Positions 10,681 through 22,530 of a DNA stretch of 64,000 nt are shown here, one piece after another. The position numbers were made by a program, and so were the translations under genes. The notes under the pieces were generated by a model. It was given only the letters and a program-made list of their open reading frames with translations, was not told the DNA's origin and made no database searches. Numbering within the stretch: the first letter of the stretch is position 1; every line of letters starts with the position of its first letter. The DNA comes from Aedes albopictus (lineage: Eukaryota > Arthropoda > Insecta > Diptera > Culicidae): positions 328,068,227 to 328,132,226 of the forward strand of contig NC_085136.1 of NCBI RefSeq assembly GCF_035046485.1, read 5' to 3'.

Positions 10681-12360
10681 TTGTATTTCGTAAGGAACCG
10701 CTGGAGGACAGCAATTTCTAAATCAAATCTTGCAGGAACATCTCAAGGAAACCCTTATGAAAACATATTTTCTAAGGAATCATTATAGGAATTTCTGAAT
10801 AAAAATCCATGAAAAAAAACTCTAAAGTACTATTCGAAATATTAAAGGAGTCTCTGGAGTTATATTTGGAGTAGTTTCGGGAAGAATCCTTGTGAAAATC
10901 TAAATGGATTTCTGATAGACTTTCCAACTGAATTGCAGAAGGAATTTGTGATGAAATTTTTAGTCAAATTCCTGTTCATATCTCAGCAAGAGTTTATGAA
11001 AGATTTCCTGGAGAAATATCTGAAAGTATGCAAGGAAAATTCCTTTAAAAAAAATCAAAGGAGGGAATTTACTGAAATAACACAAAGAGATAGTCCTCGG
11101 GAAACTCCTGGTGGAATCCATAAAAGAAAATCTTTACATATTTTTGGAAAAATTAGTTAGTTTAGGAAAAAATCCTTACATTTATGGACGATTTTCTGAA
11201 GAATTCAAAGGAGGAATCCGTGGACGAATTTCTAAAGGGATTTATGGAGATCCCTGAAAAAAATCTCTAGAGGGATTTTTTTCAAGAACTCATGAAGGAA
11301 ATTCTAGAAGTATCGGGGAAAATCCTGAAGAATTTCTGAGAACATGCATAGAAAATCACACACAGCAAATCCTAAAGCAATCCCTGTATTTCAGCAGAAA
11401 TCCCTGGAGGAAATTCTGCAAAGATCATTAAAATAAATCAGCAAGAATACTTCCCAGTCAACCAGTGATCGTATAAGATGTTAAACTGGAGGTGATATGC
11501 GTACATTTTACATGCGCCTAAATGGAGGCATGCACGCATATGGCCTCCACTTTAGCATCTTATGCATCATGTTATACGACTACTGGTTGTCTGGGTTGAT
11601 TAAGTTTCAAACGGTATTCCTTCAGCAGTTTCCAATGGAATGTCGGTAGAAATTCCTGAAGAAAACAACGTAAGAACTAGTAGTAGAACTTCGGAAATAA
11701 ACCTCAAAAAATTGCAGAAGGATTTCTGAATTTCTCAACTTATCACTTTAGGAATTTCTGATGAAATCCGTTGATAATTTTAAGGAAAGTACCCCTAGCT
11801 CCCGTGTTTCCTGAAAGTTCTGTGGAATTCCTGTACGATTTTATGTAGACATTTTGAAAGCAATCCATGAACGATTTTCTAGAATAGTTTCCAGAGAAAC
11901 TTCTAAAGGAATCCCTGGAGTAATTTCTTATGGATTCCCTAGGAGATTTTTTGAAAACATCCTTAAAAGAATTTCTTAGCGAATAAAGGAAAGGTTTTCA
12001 AGCAACGTATGGAAAAATTTCTAATGAATTCTGAGAAAGATAAAACAAACTTAACTCTGAAAGAAGAATTAGGGTTCTTTATAGGAGTTCCTTGAATAGT
12101 TTCTTAAGGAATCACAGGAAAAACATTTTTTGAGGTTTGCTGGTGGAATTGCTGGAGGAATCCATTGAAGATTGTTGGAATAAATCCATGGGGGGAATTT
12201 CGAAGCAATCCAATGAGATATATGAAAGGACACCAACGGAAGGTTATCTGAAGGATTACTCTGGAGATTTCAGGATGAGTCTATACTGAATTTTATAAAG
12301 CAAACTTTGAAGAAATTTCTGTACAAATTCTAAAGGGAATTTACAAAGACACGCATGAGA
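10680..12360. repeat. Degenerate 12-bp-type repeat tract (GGAATTTCTGGAGGAAT)
   Basis: Phrases such as GGAATTTCTGAAGG, GGAATCCCTGGAG and TTCCTGGAGAAATATCTG recur every 12 bp or a multiple, strongly diverged, purine-rich on the + strand. The 75-aa frame at 10933-11160 is one reading of it. A palindromic MITE sits inside at 11453-11595. Confidence 0.75.
11453..11595. mobile_element. Palindromic MITE, copy A (CCCAG-CAACCAGT family)
   Basis: It begins CCCAGTCAACCAGTGATCGT and ends with the inverted form GACTACTGGTTGTCTGGG; the internal arms (AAGATG..., ...CATCTTATGC) also pair. Length 143 bp, flanked by TT on both sides. A second copy with the same ends and flanking TT lies at 63485-63639. Confidence 0.85.
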
Positions 12361-12610
12361 GGTTCTCTAAGAAATCGATTTTTTTGGTAACCCCTGAAGT
12401 AAATTGCTATTGAAATACGACTGTATGGTTGACTCTCTTGGCAAACGGCTACGCAGTTTTGGGATTTGAAAATCGAGTTGTTCTATTCTCTCGACCTTTC
12501 GGCACGGGGATAGTGTCTTTCTCTCTTTGTCAATTGTTTTGTCTAACTGTAACGGTCCCTTATTGTGTCGTTTTTCGTGCATGACTTCGAAATCACTTTA
12601 GTTTAACGGT
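12360..12610. other. Unique-looking insert in the degenerate repeat tract
   Basis: About 240 bp with a different composition interrupts the repeat tract. A 71-aa minus-strand frame (12367-12582) is charged (Lys/Arg/Glu) but matches nothing I recognise. Confidence 0.3.
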
Positions 12611-13560
12611 TATATTCAAATGAATTCTTGAAAGGAATTTTTGAAGAAAACCATGGAAAATTTTCCAATTGCATACTTGAAGAAATTTCTAGAGAAATCT
12701 TAGAACTCGGAAATCTTAGAAAATCGGAAAATTTTCCACAGATTACTCCAGATATTTCTGTAAAAATTGAGAATTTCTTCCAAAGTTTTTCTTAAAAAAA
12801 TCTTTGATAAAACGTGATTTCTCCAGAAGTTTCACTAAGGATTCCTTTCGAAAACCCTTAATAAATTTTAACTAGTGCATCGCATCCCTCTGGCACTGGT
12901 GTGGGGTTGCGTGTTAGTTAAAGACGACTCGTTTATTGCATTTTTCTCGACAAAAGAGGAAAGCAAGATAAGTGAATATAAATGTCAGAGAGACGAACCA
13001 GCCAAGGGCTGAAAGTCTCTTTCATAAAGACAAATCAATCAATCAATAAATGTCATGAAACGAATATAAGGGTCAGCCTGCAGAGATGATGTCAGGGAAC
13101 ATTCTTTAATGCCTTCACAAATCACTTAAATTTCAAGAAATTTCCTGATTTTTTTTTTTTCAATTTCATTCAGGGATATCTTTAAGAATTTCTCCAGAAA
13201 TTGCTCCATGGATTATTTCAGACTTTCGAAAATTCATCTGTGGATGTTTTAGAAAATTCCTTTAGGGATCTCATCAAAGGAAAATCTTCAACTGATTCCT
13301 CCAGAAAATTTCTTCAAAACATCTGAAATTCCGTTTTTTTTTACTTTTCCGAAGCTTCCTTGAGTAATTTTTCCTTCAGAAAAATTCAACAGGAATTCTT
13401 TCAGAAATTTATCCGGTAATTCTTCCAGAAGATAATCCAAGGATTATTTCTGAAACATTCTCAGCGGTTTTTTATTAGAAATCTATGGTTTTCTTTTTTA
13501 AGGCTTTTTAGCAGCACCCCTTCGTGAGGATATTTCCAAAATTTTAAATTTTTACAGTGG
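12610..13560. repeat. Degenerate 12-bp-type repeat tract with SINE insertion
   Basis: Continuation of AAATTTCTGGAG / TTCCTCCAGAAA phrases on both sides of the SINE at 12885-13050; the pyrimidine-rich orientation becomes common after the SINE. Confidence 0.65.
12885..13050 (+). mobile_element. SINE family 4 copy with (CAAT)n tail
   Basis: The 3' part reads GAACCAGCCAAGGGCTGAAA, then AAAGACAAATCAATCAATCA. The same 3' module occurs inverted at 50690-50755 and, partially, near 28311-28355, 19270-19300 and 39935-39965, marking a dispersed family with a tetranucleotide tail. The tRNA-like 5' region is not clear in this copy. Confidence 0.6.
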
Positions 13561-14760
13561 TTATTTTCAAATTTCGTACTTTTTCCTACGATATCTCTAC
13601 AAAACATTTTTTTTCAAAATCTTTAGTATTTTGAAAAGATTTTTGGAAATAATTTTCTAATGCAATGTGATCCTTCACGTCGACGTTGCAAAAATGTGAA
13701 TTTTGGATTCCAAGAAATTTTTCAATAAATATTCAGAACATAAAATAATCTAAATATCGGTAGCAGTTAATTTGAGTGTTAACTCGCCAACTCGGGTAGA
13801 TTCTTCCTGAATCTCCCGGTCCAATTAGGAATCTTTTATTTTACCACAGAACAAAAATTAAGCGTAGTGCAAAGAGCAGATTGTTCTTCAGAAGTTGTTC
13901 AAAACTAGCATGCATATGCTATTCTAGATTCGAGTCACACAAAAACGAGAAACCTTTGAGTTTCAGCCAAAACTATTAAGTTCTAGTAATGGCGCAAACA
14001 CTTCTTAGTTGAATCTTCGAAAAAAAAACATGATGTTTTCACTCTAACTGTCATAGTTTTCTCAATATTCTACCGATTTTCAATCTTTTTACGAAAATCC
14101 CTTCAAAATAAATTAGGAATAAACTTGAAGAACTTTTTCCCAAAATCAAGGAAAACATGAGTATTTCGAGATTTATTTTATTTTTCTTCACTTAACTAAA
14201 ATTTTAACTTTAGAGTCTTAAAACTTTTCCACTGATTGACGAATATTAAATATTTTAGCGTGATTTTGTAGATATTTTGGTTGATCAAATATGTACTAAA
14301 CGAACGATTCGTTCAAGTATTCATTATTATCGTACTTTCCTCCAAAAACTGCAAAAGCATGCTAAACTTTATTTATTTATGTAAAAATTAAGGTTTGGTA
14401 AGATTTTTTGAAAGATATTCTGAAAGATTTTACACAGAATCAGATACTGAACCTCATATTAAGGTGAAACATCAAGATATCCCATTGCAATTTCACATAC
14501 AAACTTTAGTGACACAAATCTGACAAACTTGCTTATGCCAGCTTAGCTCACTTGCAAAAGGAGGCAGCTTTTTCAATTCGAGAGCTATTGTTTACGAATT
14601 TTCAAAATTGGTGCTCTTGAAAATGTGAGTAGGGAAGCAAGTCGGCCATTGTGGCACCCATGTTTGTATTCTCGGAAGTTTCTCCTTAAGGGTAAACGAT
14701 TAGTTAAAACATTTTTTTCTTGAATTTTGAGGCCTCCATTTTATTAGTGAGACTAAACTT
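13560..14760. other. AT-rich intergenic sequence, no gene seen
   Basis: No coding region, RNA gene or paired terminal repeat identified. Confidence 0.45.
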
Positions 14761-14768
14761 TTAATTTT

Positions 14769-15000
14769 TACCCCCTAATACCCATTTTTTTGATTTTGAT
14801 CTTCATATGTGTTTTCGTCATCTTTAGTCGGTTTTATCATGTTTTGGAAGGCTGTGAATTTTGGATTTTGATTTTTCAAATTTTTATTTTTGAACATCCC
14901 ATACACTTAGCATTTTTCCTGGAAGCCAATTCGGGATACCGATTTTTAAGTTGAAAACATGTTGAGATTTTTGGATTTTCTTTAAAATATTTTTATTTTT
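14769..15000 (-). mobile_element. Truncated copy of the CTAATACCCA MITE
   Basis: It starts TACCCCCTAATACCCAT and shares blocks with the complement of 16620-16960: GTTTTCGTCATCTT, ATCATGTTTTGGAAG, TTTTTGAACATCCC and TTTCCTGGAAGCCAATTCGG, in the same order. Only the equivalent of one half is present; it stops close to the MITE at 15029. Confidence 0.7.
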
Positions 15001-15028
15001 TTTTTATGGAAAGAAATATTTTCTGTGT

Positions 15029-15265
15029 ACTGCCCATAATCGCATAGTTGACGTAAGCACCACTGTAGTTTTCAACACACTTTAGAAATTTCAGCAATGA
15101 CTAATGAAAAGTTTATGATTTTTTTCACGTTGATATCTAGCTAGTGATTAGATCTTGTGCTCTATTGAATAAAACTAGTCACAATTATGCAGATTTGATA
15201 GATATTAGCTTGTGAGTGCTGTCATTGTCAATGGTGGTTACGTCAACTATGCGATTATGGGCAGT
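15029..15265. mobile_element. Palindromic MITE (ACTGCCCATAATCGCATA family), copy A
   Basis: The left end ACTGCCCATAATCGCATAGT is matched by the inverted right end ACTATGCGATTATGGGCAGT, and pairing continues through TGACGTAA / TTACGTCA and on to ACCAC / GGTGGT. The element is 237 bp with no open frame. The terminus is related to that of the 84-bp element at 29537-29620. Confidence 0.85.
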
Positions 15266-15788
15266 GTAACTGTACCGAAAATTATTTAAGAGTGTATTCA
15301 ACTTCCCTAAATTCTTTAACAATAATAAAATGATTATCAGAAAAGCACGGAAATACTCAAAGGCGTATAAAGGCAGGGTTGGCTATTGGAAGGTAAACAC
15401 CGGAGCAATGCATAAAGATAATAAAAGTTAAGCCTAAATTTTTATTTTTATTACAATTTACGTGTTTTTGAGCGGTTTTTCATATTTATTCATGTTTAAA
15501 CCATTTTCTTAAGCTACAATTTATTAGCAGCATTTTAAGAAAACAGAAATTTTCCTGCGAACATGCACGCTTAAAGACTTGAAATTGGTCAAGCAATTGA
15601 AAAGCTATCGGGTCCTTGAGTTTAAATTTTGAGTAAAAGGGGAAAAAAATAAAAATCATAACACACTCATATTTGGCGAGACTTATGAAAATTTTATGTG
15701 TTACTAAAATACTTGAAAAATCATCTTCAAGGCTCTTCGTGTAAAAAGATAAAAGATCGGTTCAAAATTAAGAAAGTTATGGCTTTAG

Positions 15789-16335
15789 TCAAAACTGGAT
15801 ACACTCCCTATTTTTTATTTTATTTTTTTTTTAAATTAAATAACGAAGCGTGGAGCGGATCTGGTTGGTAAGAACACTTGACTATCACGCCGAGGACCTG
15901 GGATCGAATCCCACTCCCGACAAAACTCACAAAATGTGAGTTCTTCCTTCGGAAGGGAAATAAATCGTGGGTCCCGAGATGAACTCTAGCCCAGGGCTAA
16001 AAATCTTGTAATACAGATAAAAAAACAAAAAACGAAGCAGTATTTTCAAAACTGGGTTGTTCACACATTTAGAAGAAGTATCAAGGTATTTTTTTTCTGA
16101 TTTTTCCCCTGGTGAAAAAAGTGTTTTGTTAAAAAAAAAACATTTTTAAAAAAATTTTGAGAAAAATGGTTTTTGAAAAAAAAAAGGAATAACGTTTTCT
16201 AATAGGAACAAAATCCGAATATACCTTGATCCTTTCCCTAAAGGTGTATAGAAACTGATTTTGAAAATATTGCTTCGCTATTTAATGAAAAATCAAAAGC
16301 CAAAATATGAAGAAATGCTTCCAGTTTCGCCTCAA
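15789..16335. mobile_element. Inverted-repeat MITE (GAAATGCTTCCAGTTTCGCC family), copy A, split by a SINE
   Basis: The right end reads GAAATGCTTCCAGTTTCGCC, and the inner part contains AAAATATTGCTTCGCTATTT, the inverted counterpart of the left-arm AAATAACGAAGC...ATTTTC. The left arm is broken by a SINE (15850-16030) that duplicated AACGAAGC. A second copy lies at 24050-24847. Confidence 0.75.
15850..16030 (+). mobile_element. tRNA-derived SINE family 2, copy A, with 8-bp target duplication
   Basis: It starts GTGGAGCGGATCTGGTTGGT and carries a box-B-like GGGATCGAATCCCA about 50 bp later, then a conserved body (AAAATGTGAGTTCTTCCTTC) and an A-rich tail. AACGAAGC occurs at 15842-15849 and again at 16031-16038 as target-site duplication. 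A second copy lies at 54635-54815 with its own duplication, so the boundaries are firm. Confidence 0.92.
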
Positions 16336-16962
16336 CCCTCTAATACCCAATCCCGTCTAGTCGTGTAGACGGGGTATAGTTTGAGCATTTTTGTAATTTT
16401 TGTTTCGTGGAAAATCAAATTTTTTATATTTTTGGCCGATATTTAGAACTGTTATGTATATCTCTAAATGGTTTTGGTGTATTTTAAAGCGTATTTACAT
16501 TTTTTAAAAATCATTGTAAAATTGATGTTTTAGTCACCCTTTAGAAGTCATTGTTTATTTTGTATTGAATCGCTACAATTGACATATTTTAATTTTTTCC
16601 CAAATCATTCTATCCTTGTTTAACAGTTTAAGGGAATCGAATACACTCTAAAATTATTTTCCTTGAAATTACACGGAAAATAAAATTTTCTGTGAAAAAA
16701 AAATTAAAATAATAATATTTCAACAATAAAAATAAAATCTCAAAATGTTTTCGTCTCAAAAAATTCGTTCCCCGAATTGGCTTCCAGGAAAAATATAAAA
16801 GTGTGGGGATGTTCAAAAATAAAAAAAAGAAAAATCAAAAACTGAAATCCACGAAATCGAGAATTAAAAAGAATCATCTTCCAAAACATGTTTAAATCGA
16901 TTTAAGATGACGAAAAATGATATTTACATCAAAATCAAAAATTTGGGTATTGGACGGTTAAG
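16333..16962. mobile_element. MITE with CTAATACCCA termini
   Basis: The left terminus CAACCCTCTAATACCCAA pairs with the right terminus TTTGGGTATTGGACGGTT, with several mismatches. The element is about 630 bp, AT-rich, with no credible open frame. It abuts the preceding MITE with almost no gap. Half of a related copy lies inverted at 14769-15000. Confidence 0.7.
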
Positions 16963-17181
16963 TGTCATATCAGTGAAAGCTTACAATTTTGGAGCGTTTG
17001 CTTTTCCTTTAAATCTCAATATTTTCGGTTCAAACTCAGAGGTTGCTCTTATTAATTGATTCGAATTCTTCAGAAGAGCATAGGAATTCCAGGTTTTAAC
17101 AACTTTCAACAACCCCCCGCCGTCAAATGTTTCCAACGACCACTTGCAGTCTTCCATGGTGTCAAATATCCAAATCATACT
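16963..17181. other. Spacer between two elements, unidentified 65-aa frame on minus
   Basis: A minus-strand frame (16981-17178) of 65 residues fills the spacer. It is less biased than the surrounding repeat-derived frames, but I recognise no domain and see no splice signals. Treat as unassigned. Confidence 0.25.
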
Positions 17182-18119
17182 TAGGGTAAGAAATCAAACT
17201 TTGAACTAGTCAAATTGTAATCTTAATTTGAACCATTTCAAAATTCATTAAAACGACGTACTTTTCAGGCAAATATTGTCCCGAAAAAGATGTTGAACAG
17301 CTTTTCGTAATATAACCTGATAACATGGACTTTAAAAGCATTGAAAAAAGCGTTTTTGTCATGGAAAACAGGCAATTGAAAAATCACTGTGATTTCACCC
17401 ATTTCCCCCAAGAGAAAGCACATTTTCGGTGCACTCGTACAGCTCATGCATTGTATCACACGCAATATGTGAACACATCAAATGAAAGCTTATTTATCGA
17501 AGAATCGATCAACCGTATAATATTCCGCATTATTTGTCATAAAATTATCAAATTTAAGTGATTCTCATGTTATCTTAAGTTGAACCATTTGTAATCTAAA
17601 TTTGAACTAGTAAACTGGGGTGAGCTTCTAGTTTTGGCCTGTAGATTGCGCTAGTGGTTGCTTTGTTTACTCTTGGGGGATGAAAAATTCCAAATTTAGT
17701 TTCCAAGTTCCTAAAGAATTTTGAACAATCTGAGTTGAGATTCCACTGCCTAATGAAAAATAGGTATGAGAATTAGCAGATTCATGTGATTTTTAACTGT
17801 TTAGCATGGAATTGGCTGTTTTGTGAGTTGCTCGAGCTGCTGCCGCCAGTAGTTCAAATTAAGATTAAAATTGGTTCAAAGTATGATTACGATGGTTCAA
17901 ATTAAGATTAAAATCATTGTTGATGAAAAATCAAATATTTCAATGAAATTCGGTGCCAATACAAACTTTTTACCATTTAACAGAAAGCTTATACCCGTGG
18001 CTTTCATGTACATACGATTTTGCCGTAGTAAATTATTTCCATGTGGGAGAAAAAATCACTTAAAATTTGCACTGCTTCAGAAAGCCGCAATTTGGTTCAA
18101 ATTTTGATTACCTACCCTA
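17182..18119. mobile_element. TIR element with TTCAAATTAAGATTA subterminal repeats
   Basis: The left end TAGGGTAAGAAATCAAAC and the right end TTTTGATTACCTACCCTA are imperfect inverted repeats. Inside, TTCAAATTTAGATTA-type motifs recur close to both ends (17215-17235, 17580-17610, 17850-17920, 18090-18110). Length about 938 bp. The frames at 17325-17561 and 17871-18107 show no transposase features, so it appears non-autonomous. Confidence 0.65.
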
Positions 18120-19880
18120 GTAGAAATACGCTCATTTGTCAAAGGATAATCATTAGAAACAGTAATTTCCAAAAAAAAAAAAAATGATTTCCAGGATTGT
18201 TACAAGGAGCGTCAACATTGATCTGCGCCAAATAGGTGCGATTTGTAAAATATTTTCTCACAAATTTGTGTTGAAGTGAAAGTAAATTTTCGGAAAAAAA
18301 AATAAAAAAAAAAATGCGAAGCTTACATTGTTGAAAAAGGCACTTTGAAATGAAAAACACTTAAAAAAGGGTAAAAAGAAACTGGTTGATCAATAGATCA
18401 ACGTGGCTTGTCTTTACTATTGCAAGCTTCCTGCATGTGAATTTAAAAAATTGTATAGCCTGATTTTTTTTTATATTTATTATGAATTTCCTAATCGAAT
18501 CCTTGTAGAAATCCACAAAACATTCTCGGAGAAATGTCCATCAGAATCAGATGAAATCCTAAAAGAAATATGCTAAACACTATCCTGGACCCTGGAAAAA
18601 AATGAAATGAAACCTCTGGATTAAGGAAATCCTTGGAAGTATTTCAGAAATTTCGTTTATAAAAAAAAACTAAGGAGGCTTACCTGAAAAATCTATGAAA
18701 AAAAAAAGTAATACATTTTGCACTGAGCTCAATATTTCTTTCATCCTTGAAATAAGCACATTCTACAAGGTTCAATCGGTAGTCGATATTAACTGTTAAT
18801 CAGTAACATTCGACAAAAAAATTGCTAAACTCGTAAACGCATTTACCTAATTGCTGCATAACAGACACCCGTACGTTAAATCTGCTATTGAGTACTCAAC
18901 TCGGCAAATTTACAAATTCCCAGAACTACCTTCCATTTTCAGATTGACTTCAGGAGAAAATCCCTACGAAAATCACCGGAGGAAGTGCTTCTACAATACC
19001 CTATTTGAAAAAATCCATTAAGTCAATATTTAAAAAAAAAATCAACATTTTTGTACTCCAAAAAGTCATTTTCAAAAATCTTCATGATTTTCTCCTCGAG
19101 TTTCTGTAACAGTTTCTCCAGGAATAATCTCACCAATTTCTTTAGAAACCTCTTCGAAGATTGTTTTTACATGTTTTTTTTTTATTTGTAAATTATCAGT
19201 TCCTCTTTTAGTTTGCCTTGTATTGTTCCATATCATCTTTATTATTGTCATTATTACTTTATTGTACAGATTTTCAGCCCTAGGCTGGTTCATCTTTTCT
19301 CATCTTGCTTGTTTTAGTGCAGTTTTGTATATTTTACAGTTCTGATCAAATTTGTCAAGGAATTTTTGTCAGCTGGTATTATGCAAACTCCGAAATTCAA
19401 GAGTTTTTCTTGAGAATATTTTAGAAATTTCCCAACAAAATGCTCAGATATTTAAAAAGGGATTAGTCAAAATTTTCCCTAATTTTTGTCAAGATCATCA
19501 ATCTTCCAGAAGTCTTAATAAAATACCCACTAAGAATTCTACAACAGTAGTCCTTATGAATCCCACCAGATGTTCTCCCAGGTTTTTGGGTAACACCGTT
19601 AAATGGTATGATAAATCACAGACATCTTCTAGTTAATTCCCTTCTTCAAGGCATATCCTCCACAAAAGAACCAATATTGCCTTTTCTACCTTTTGTGGCA
19701 ATCTCCATTTATTGTCCGTAACTGGTATCCTGTTTGATTGGTCAAATATCCTACACGGAACAATATCTCTTATATTCATGGGAAGATCATCTTCAAGCCA
19801 ATCCCCTCGGTAATCCAATTCTCTTCGCACACTGAAATATTCACACCCGAAATAGGCAGTTCGCACAATCATTCACTCAA
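18120..19880. other. AT-rich intergenic sequence with fragments of degenerate repeats
   Basis: 18480-18720 carries degenerate GAAATCC-type repeats. 19270-19300 matches the 3' module of SINE family 4 (TTTCAGCCCTAGGCTGGTTC-like). No gene is supported. Confidence 0.45.
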
Positions 19881-20420
19881 CCAGAAACGCAATCAGCTCA
19901 ATGAGCCTCTGTTTTCCCATTTCGCACGCTTTTCCGGAAACACAGGCACACACATGACTCCTCATCATCCAGGCTTGCTAGTCCACCCCCTGAAACATAA
20001 TAGACACTCTATGAAGAGAGCGGCGGCGGTAGCGAAAAAAAAAGACTAGCATCCATTCAGAAAACGGCATCAACGGAATACCAAAGCAGCCGCCACAACA
20101 TACGCTACACACACAGCACAGCACACAGAAAAATGCCGAACCCCAACCCCGAGAAGAAGCAGAAAAAAAACCCGAGTCGAGAAAATAATTTATTAACCTG
20201 CAAAACACTTTCGACCTGCTCATATTTCTCCCCTTTCATAAGCTCGGCAGCCAGCAGCAGCCACTCTTCTCCTCTGTAGCTTCGTTGCTTTTGTTCGACC
20301 AGCGGCGGCGGCGGCGGTGGGATGAAAAAGCCGAATTCCACCACTGCTTATGATCCCCCGGCCGGAAATGTGTTCACACACTTCCGGTCGAAAGTTTGTG
20401 GGTACTTCTTTGAGATCGAC
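19880..20420. promoter_or_regulatory. GC-rich island 3, candidate regulatory sequence
   Basis: Repeat-poor block containing a CA-rich stretch (20095-20130) and a GGC run (20303-20320). Overlapping short frames (19738-20049 +, 19978-20223 -, 20105-20344 -) arise from these simple runs. Function is inferred from composition only. Confidence 0.3.
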
Positions 20421-20930
20421 GTTCCAACTCGGGCAGAGCTATATTCTATGATTTTCTTTCAGTGAATTTAAGTTGAATACCTTACATTAATGCACTTATC
20501 GTGACTTACATGTCTATTCGGAATGGTAGCTTTAGTCAGTTAGTGTGCCGTCTGTCTTAAGATTAGTAATGCAGAGATGCCTATTTTAGTTTGTGAGCTC
20601 GTTTCATGCTATTATTCTATTGTGGGTGTTTAGTAGAATGAAATTCATGTTTGTCGTAATAGGCAAAATAATATCTGTTTCGACAACCATTCCCTATGTA
20701 CTCATGAAATAACCATACCATTCGCGAGAGCCGGCATAAAATCATTGATTACAGTTACTGCCATGTTTAGGAAATTCCATGTAATGTGGAAATTTTTAGT
20801 TTGGGGAGGTTATCCGGAATACAAAAATAATGACCAGAAATTGAATACCACGGTCAAAAACTCAAGACGGGAGACCAAAATACAAAATAGAACACTGAAA
20901 TTCCAGAAAGCGATTTTTAATTAGGTTTTG
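20420..20930. other. AT-rich sequence between islands 3 and 4
   Basis: No coding region or paired element ends recognised. Confidence 0.45.
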
Positions 20931-21570
20931 GTCTCTAAACTTTCAATCGGCAGTGTATGTATGAAGAAAGTTGGATCTTTTTCCGTTTGCCACCGTATGG
21001 CGACTGGCGGCGGCTGCGGCGGTCGAAAACTAATTATGTTCCAGCTGGTTCCGTCCCCTCTCTGACCACCCGATTCCAATTCCAGGATCCACCCACCAAC
21101 TCCGGACGAGGACGACGCCGACGACGACTGCTGCAGTTATTTATACTCACAACGCGTGCCTCCTGTTTATATAACCGCATTTTCGGTCATACGTGATAAT
21201 TTATTAGGTATCTCTCTGGCTGGTCTTCGATATGATTCTCATCTAGCGCGCTGCCGACTGGGACGATTGGGAAGTAGACGATGGTGGCGCCGCCAGCCGT
21301 CACGGATACTATACGTATGAGTGACAAATCCCTGGATTGCTACGCAGACGGAATGCATCAAGGACGGGTTGACCGACTGGACACCGGTCCACAAATCCGT
21401 AATTCAATAATTGATCAAAACCCTGACGACCCCGTTTCACGGCTTTGTGGTGGCTTTAGCAGACGTTGTCTCATCATTTCTATAGCTGTGGCGGGAGAAC
21501 GTAAGGTGTTACCAGGTCATATTTACTCGAACGAAGACGGTGGATTTCATAGCATTGCTATGTGAACACT
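20930..21570. promoter_or_regulatory. GC-rich island 4, candidate regulatory sequence
   Basis: Repeat-poor and GC-balanced, with a GAC run (21103-21130) and a 94-aa + frame at 21281-21565 of normal composition but no recognised domain or splice context. It could be a conserved non-coding element or part of an unrecognised exon. Confidence 0.35.
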
Positions 21571-22530
21571 ATCTTCCATTCCAAGTACCAACATTTATTG
21601 TTATTTGGTACTTGTTCTATACCTTAGTTTTTCATTGGTTACTTTTTGGAGGGTGGTGGTTTACCAAGTAACCTTTTTTTAGTCAAATAGGCTGGAAGAA
21701 TTACAAAGTATAATCATAAAACTAACATAAAATTATTAGATTTCATGGTGGTTCTCAAAACCTCTACAATAATAAATGGCCATCAAAATATTACTTGAGC
21801 TAAGCATTTTAACGAATCATCGCTTTCGTGGAAATCAGAAAAGGCATTCACGTATGCCAACGTTATCGAAATAGTCAATAGGGTACCAAGCCACTTAGCC
21901 GGTGGCTGGTATTTTGGGCAGTTTTTCGTATAACTCAGTCAATTCAAAACCAATTGTCATACTACACAATTATCTGACTACGTTCCAAAAAAAAAATATA
22001 CCAATTCTATTCTATTCTAGCTCTTGCACAGCCAGTAGTGAAAAGCATCCTGGAAATATCCGAATTTCTTCTGATATTTTCTTGTGAGCATTAATATTTG
22101 CAGCATATCAGAGATGCATGTGAGATATATGACACAAATATTAAAAAGGCCATGCCCACTGTGAAGCCTAATGGGTTGGAAGATAAATCAAAAATTTAAG
22201 GCAATCAGGTAATCCACTAATGAATAATATGATTGAAAAAACTTTTTGATTGAATGTAGGAAGAAACGGGGACAACCGTACCAACCGTTACGTTTTAGGG
22301 GAATCGTGTTGGAACATAAAAATGTTGGAAGTCGTGCTGCTAAGAAAGTTAATACACACTCCGTCATAGTTGGCGTCTCTTCTCCTGGGATGGAACATAG
22401 GCATTTCTCCATGTGTTCTGGCTTCAAAGCCTAGGCTTACGCGCCATTACTCGTTCTTTTAAAGAGAAAATTATATAATGTGCCCTTCCCCGGATGTACA
22501 GAAAAATAAGCATCATGATTTATAGAAATC
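21570..22530. other. AT-rich intergenic sequence, no gene seen
   Basis: A + frame at 22246-22434 (62 aa) contains a RGIVLE stretch but no continuing similarity to any protein I know. No paired repeats found. Confidence 0.4.

Noticed and set aside
12600..13560. Promoter or splice signals inside degenerate repeats
   Set aside because: Matches occur at the rate expected in repeats of this composition and are not positioned near any coding sequence.
16981..17178. 65-aa minus frame as an exon
   Set aside because: No recognised domain, no splice signals, and sits in a short gap between two MITEs.
22246..22434. Ribosomal-protein-like pseudogene (RGIVLE stretch)
   Set aside because: Only a six-residue resemblance, with nothing consistent on either side.
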